Positions 5,615-6,224 of a stretch of DNA of 6,224 bases are shown piece after piece. Under the pieces are notes generated by a model. That model worked only from the letters and a program-made list of their open reading frames with translations, was not told where the DNA came from and did no database searches. Source of the stretch: Spirochaetales bacterium (lineage in GTDB: Bacteria > Spirochaetota > Spirochaetia > DTKZ01); assembly GCA_017998025.1 (NCBI GenBank), contig JAGODW010000096.1:1-6224 (forward strand), written 5' to 3'. A program made the position numbers and the translations under genes. Position 1 is the first letter of the stretch. Every line of letters starts with the position of its first letter.

Positions 5615-5669
5615 AAAATAAAAAAGGCCGTCTGGAAATGTATCCTCGCGGAAATATCCCCGGCGGCCT
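5615..5669 (-). terminator. Rho-independent terminator of the malic enzyme gene
   Basis: Minus strand: outer stem AGGCCG (5669-5664) pairs with CGGCCT (5630-5625), then TTTTTTATTTT (5625-5615). The roughly 33-nt interior can fold further into an imperfect arm (GGGGATATTTCC against GGATACATTTCC with two mismatches and G-U pairs) capped by a GCGA tetraloop at the TTCC/GGA closing pairs. It starts 36 nt after the malic enzyme stop. There is no T-run on the plus strand, so it is one-directional. It separates the malic enzyme transcript from azlC. Confidence 0.75.
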
Positions 5670-5705
5670 CTACCTTCATTCCGTAAAATACTACAATTTA
5701 GAATC

Positions 5706-6224
5706 CTATAGTTTCCAGTAACGGGCCATCCGATCCCGAAGACTCTTTCGGTACCCTTCCCAATCTGTAATGGGATACTTCGCCAATCCCTCTTCGCACG
5801 CGGCTTTCGCTACTGCTACGGCCTCCCATTCAATTACCCGGGGATCAAAGGGTTTCGGAACTATATAATTGGGCCCGAATTTAAAGTCCTGTCCTCCATA
5901 GGCAGCTTTTACTTCCGGAGGAATCGGCTCCCGGGCCAGAGCAGCCAGTGCTTTAGAAGCGGCTAGTTTCATCCCTTCCGATATCTTTACGGATCGTACA
6001 TCCAGGGCGCCGCGGAAGATAAAGGGGAATCCCAGTACATTGTTAATCTGATTGGGATAGTCACTTCTACCCGTGGCCATAATAAGGTCGGACCGGGCTC
6101 CCATAGCAGCTTCATAGGTGATCTCAGGGTTCGGATTCGCCATCGCAAAAACAACGGGGTTTTTCGCCATGGTTTTTAGCATCTCAGGGGTGACACAGTC
6201 CGCCACAGACAAACCAATAAATAC
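5706..6224 (-). CDS. Malic enzyme, C-terminal part (N-terminus beyond window)
   Basis: The last 172 residues of an NAD(P)-dependent malic enzyme (malate oxidised and decarboxylated to pyruvate and CO2). The frame is open to the window edge and reads Val-Phe-Ile-Gly-Leu-Ser before the TTG at 6212, matching the family's DVFIGLS segment, so that TTG is an internal Leu codon. Diagnostic parts are [37 protein letters not shown] and IFRGALDVR. The protein ends with RMARYWKL soon after the core, so it lacks the C-terminal phosphotransacetylase-like domain found in MaeB-type hybrids. It is thus the short bacterial form of about 400-450 residues. Cofactor preference cannot be judged because most of the nucleotide-binding fold is outside the window. 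It is followed by its own terminator and is probably not co-transcribed with azlC. Confidence 0.95.
   Translation of the reverse strand, partial: VFIGLSVADCVTPEMLKTMAKNPVVFAMANPNPEITYEAAMGARSDLIMATGRSDYPNQINNVLGFPFIFRGALDVRSVKISEGMKLAASKALAALAREPIPPEVKAAYGGQDFKFGPNYIVPKPFDPRVIEWEAVAVAKAACEEGLAKYPITDWEGYRKSLRDRMARYWKL

Overview
This 6.2 kb window is compact bacterial chromosome of roughly even GC, with almost no intergenic space. The set of genes (LarA-like protein, eukaryote-type chorismate mutase, fused I+D chelatase, malic enzyme without a PTA domain) would fit a free-living anaerobic or fermentative bacterium. A spirochaete is my best guess, but it is weak and rests only on remembered family distribution. 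No rRNA, tRNA, CRISPR array, insertion sequence or phage gene was seen.

Left arm, plus strand (1-2245): three closely spaced genes read as one operon. They are the C-terminal part of a LarA-like (DUF2088) protein, a small SET-domain protein, and a chorismate mutase of the eukaryotic AroQ-beta type. The chorismate mutase gene overlaps the convergent ybaK by 12 bp. The only convincing plus-strand intrinsic terminator lies inside ybaK, on its antisense strand, at 2471-2492.

Centre and right, minus strand (5539 down to 2234): azlC, then an AAA+ ChlI/BchI-type chelatase ORF, then a ChlD/BchD-type VWA (MIDAS) frame, then ybaK. The AAA+ and VWA parts are in different frames. The VWA frame has no credible start codon of its own. 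It is open back to a run of nine A residues that forms an in-frame A AAA AAA heptamer, just before the AAA+ stop codon. A -1 shift there gives a 683-residue fused I+D chelatase, whereas normal decoding gives a 403-residue I-like subunit. One gene would therefore make both ATPase subunits of a metal (probably cobalt) chelatase. This is the most important observation in the window. A consensus-like promoter sits directly before the chelatase ATG and predicts a leaderless transcript.

Right edge, minus strand (6224 down to 5706): the C-terminal 172 residues of a malic enzyme, followed by a long hairpin-plus-U-tract terminator. That terminator separates it from azlC, which appears to have its own promoter containing a perfect operator-like palindrome.
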